A DNA stretch of 6,349 bases, taken from a bacterium (GTDB lineage Bacteria > Verrucomicrobiota > Verrucomicrobiae > Limisphaerales > J093). The first letter of the stretch is position 1; every line of letters starts with the position of its first letter. The position numbers and the translations under genes were made by a program. Where the stretch lies: assembly GCA_021839785.1 (NCBI GenBank), contig JAKCAB010000889.1, forward strand, positions 1 to 6,349, given 5' to 3'. Shown piece after piece: positions 5,234 to 6,349 of this stretch. The notes below the pieces were generated by a model, which saw nothing but the letters and a program-made list of their open reading frames with translations, had not been told where the DNA came from and did not search any database.

Positions 5234-6349
5234 TCAGGCAACGGCCGCCGGACGCCAGTCGAGCAGCCGCAGTTGCACCCGGCGATGACCGCGAAATTCG
5301 TTCACCAGCGGCACCACCGCGAGGTCGAACCGGCCTTCGGGCCAGGGTTTGTCTCCGCCGCCCCACCAAACGACCTCGACCGCGGCCGCGTCCTGGCCCA
5401 CCCAGAACTTCACGTGCTGCTGCCCGTGGCCGACGCGCTGGGGCGGGCGACGATGACTCAGTCCCGGCACCACCACTTGAATGACCGGGTTGCCCTGGCC
5501 GAATGGCTGGAGGCGGTTCAGTTCGGCGAGCGAATCTTCCGTGAGCTGGCTGAGATTCACCGTGGCGTCGAGCCGCAAGGCGGGTCGCAGTTGGTCGGGC
5601 CGGAGCGCGTGGCGGGCGAGTTCGTTCAGGCGGGCGCGCAAGGCTGGCACGTTCTCCGGTCGCACAGTCAGCCCCGCGGCCATCGCGTGACCGCCGTGCC
5701 GTAGCAACAGGTCGTCGCATTCGCGCAAGGCCGCGGCCAGATCGAAGCCTTCGATGCTCCGGCCCGAACCGCGCCATTCGTGGCCGTCGCCGCCGAGAAT
5801 CAGCGTCGGCCGGTAAAACTCCTGCAAGACCCGCGAGGCCACGATGCCCACCACGCCGACGTGCCACAAGAGCTGGCCTTCCACGATCACGAAATCGTGG
5901 GCCGGATCGAACCGCGCCCGCAGCGCGCCGATGACTTCGTCGGCGATGCCGCGCTCGAGGTTCTGGCGTTCCGCGTTGCGGGCGTCGAGCGCGTGGGCAA
6001 GCGCCTCGGCGCGGGCCATATCCTCGGCCATCAAAAGCTCCAGCGCCTCGGTGGCGTCCTCGAGCCGGCCAGCAGCGTTGAGACGCGGCGCAAGTTGAAA
6101 TCCGACTTCCCAGGGCCGGATGTCGCCCTTCACGGCGGCAACCTCCGCCAGCGCGCGGATGCCGGGTCGCGCCCGGCCGTTCAAGCGCTCCAAACCGGCG
6201 GTAACCATCAGTCGATTCTCGCCCGTCAAGGGCACGAGGTCGGCGATCGTGCCCAGCGCCACCAAGTCGAGCAGCGGCTTCAAATCGAAGTGTCCGGCGG
6301 CTTCCCGGCTTTGCGCGCGGCCGTGGCGCACCAAGCCGTGGGCGAGTTT
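5234..6349 (-). CDS. recJ: Single-stranded-DNA-specific 5'-3' exonuclease RecJ, N-terminal part beyond window
   Basis: RecJ degrades single-stranded DNA 5' to 3' in recombinational repair, mismatch repair and base-excision repair. The frame is open from the right edge and ends with TGA at 5234. The 371 visible residues are the C-terminal two thirds of a protein that in E. coli is 577 residues. In order, numbering from the first visible residue: the end of the DHH catalytic domain with LDLVALGTIADLVPL (27-41), the linker signature GFQLAPRLNAAGRL (83-96), the DHHA1 domain with WHVGVVGIVASR (162-173), RGSGRSIEGFDL (193-204) and GGHAMAAGL (219-227), then LQPFGQGNPVI (280-290) leading into the OB-type domain that ends NEFRGHRRVQLRLLDW (350-365). 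The N-terminal metal-binding DHH motifs lie outside the window and cannot be checked. No frameshift is seen. The stop codon lies next to repeat copy 2. Confidence 0.97.
   Translation of the reverse strand, partial: KLAHGLVRHGRAQSREAAGHFDLKPLLDLVALGTIADLVPLTGENRLMVTAGLERLNGRARPGIRALAEVAAVKGDIRPWEVGFQLAPRLNAAGRLEDATEALELLMAEDMARAEALAHALDARNAERQNLERGIADEVIGALRARFDPAHDFVIVEGQLLWHVGVVGIVASRVLQEFYRPTLILGGDGHEWRGSGRSIEGFDLAAALRECDDLLLRHGGHAMAAGLTVRPENVPALRARLNELARHALRPDQLRPALRLDATVNLSQLTEDSLAELNRLQPFGQGNPVIQVVVPGLSHRRPPQRVGHGQQHVKFWVGQDAAAVEVVWWGGGDKPWPEGRFDLAVVPLVNEFRGHRRVQLRLLDWRPAAVA

Noticed and set aside
4121..5867. Very long open frames on both strands (4121-5704 plus, 4377-5867 minus) across the STAS and recJ genes and the repeats
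   Set aside because: Both overlap well-supported STAS and RecJ genes and run through the non-coding repeats; the sequences are low-complexity Arg/Ala/Pro/Gly.

Overview
The window is high-GC bacterial chromosome holding five protein genes, two of them cut by the window edges. I see no RNA genes, insertion sequences, CRISPR array or replication origin. The mix of genes and the protein style suggest Verrucomicrobiota, probably the Pedosphaera/Limisphaera side: a Tat-exported Gfo/Idh/MocA oxidoreductase, a STAS protein with a C-terminal extension, no strong Shine-Dalgarno sites, and structured intergenic repeats. That placement is inference from sequence style, not from a search.

Layout from left to right. 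Positions 1-1377 (minus) hold most of glgA (glycogen synthase), whose C-terminal end runs off the left edge. Positions 1388-2692 (minus) hold a complete serS (seryl-tRNA synthetase). It lies ten bases upstream of the longer glgA start, so the two are probably co-transcribed. Positions 2693-2882 are a divergent intergenic region with one imperfect inverted repeat. Positions 2883-4259 (plus) encode a Tat-signal Gfo/Idh/MocA dehydrogenase. Positions 4260-4507 are a convergent intergenic region filled largely by a structured repeat and a fragment of a second unit. Positions 4508-5023 (minus) encode a 171-residue STAS-domain protein. Positions 5024-5233 hold a candidate promoter for the STAS gene and a second full copy of the repeat. 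Positions 5234-6349 (minus) hold the C-terminal 371 residues of RecJ, whose N-terminal end lies beyond the right edge.

The genes do not form one pathway. They cover glycogen synthesis, translation, exported sugar-type oxidoreduction, anti-sigma-antagonist-type signalling and DNA repair. The least explained content is the roughly 130-base repeat at 4260-4391 and 5097-5226. Both copies keep the same two hairpins, each sits directly against the stop codon of a neighbouring gene, and they differ by small insertions and deletions that argue against coding. This looks like a dispersed structured intergenic element of the host genome. It is the main lead here, and I found no evidence for a new multi-gene system.
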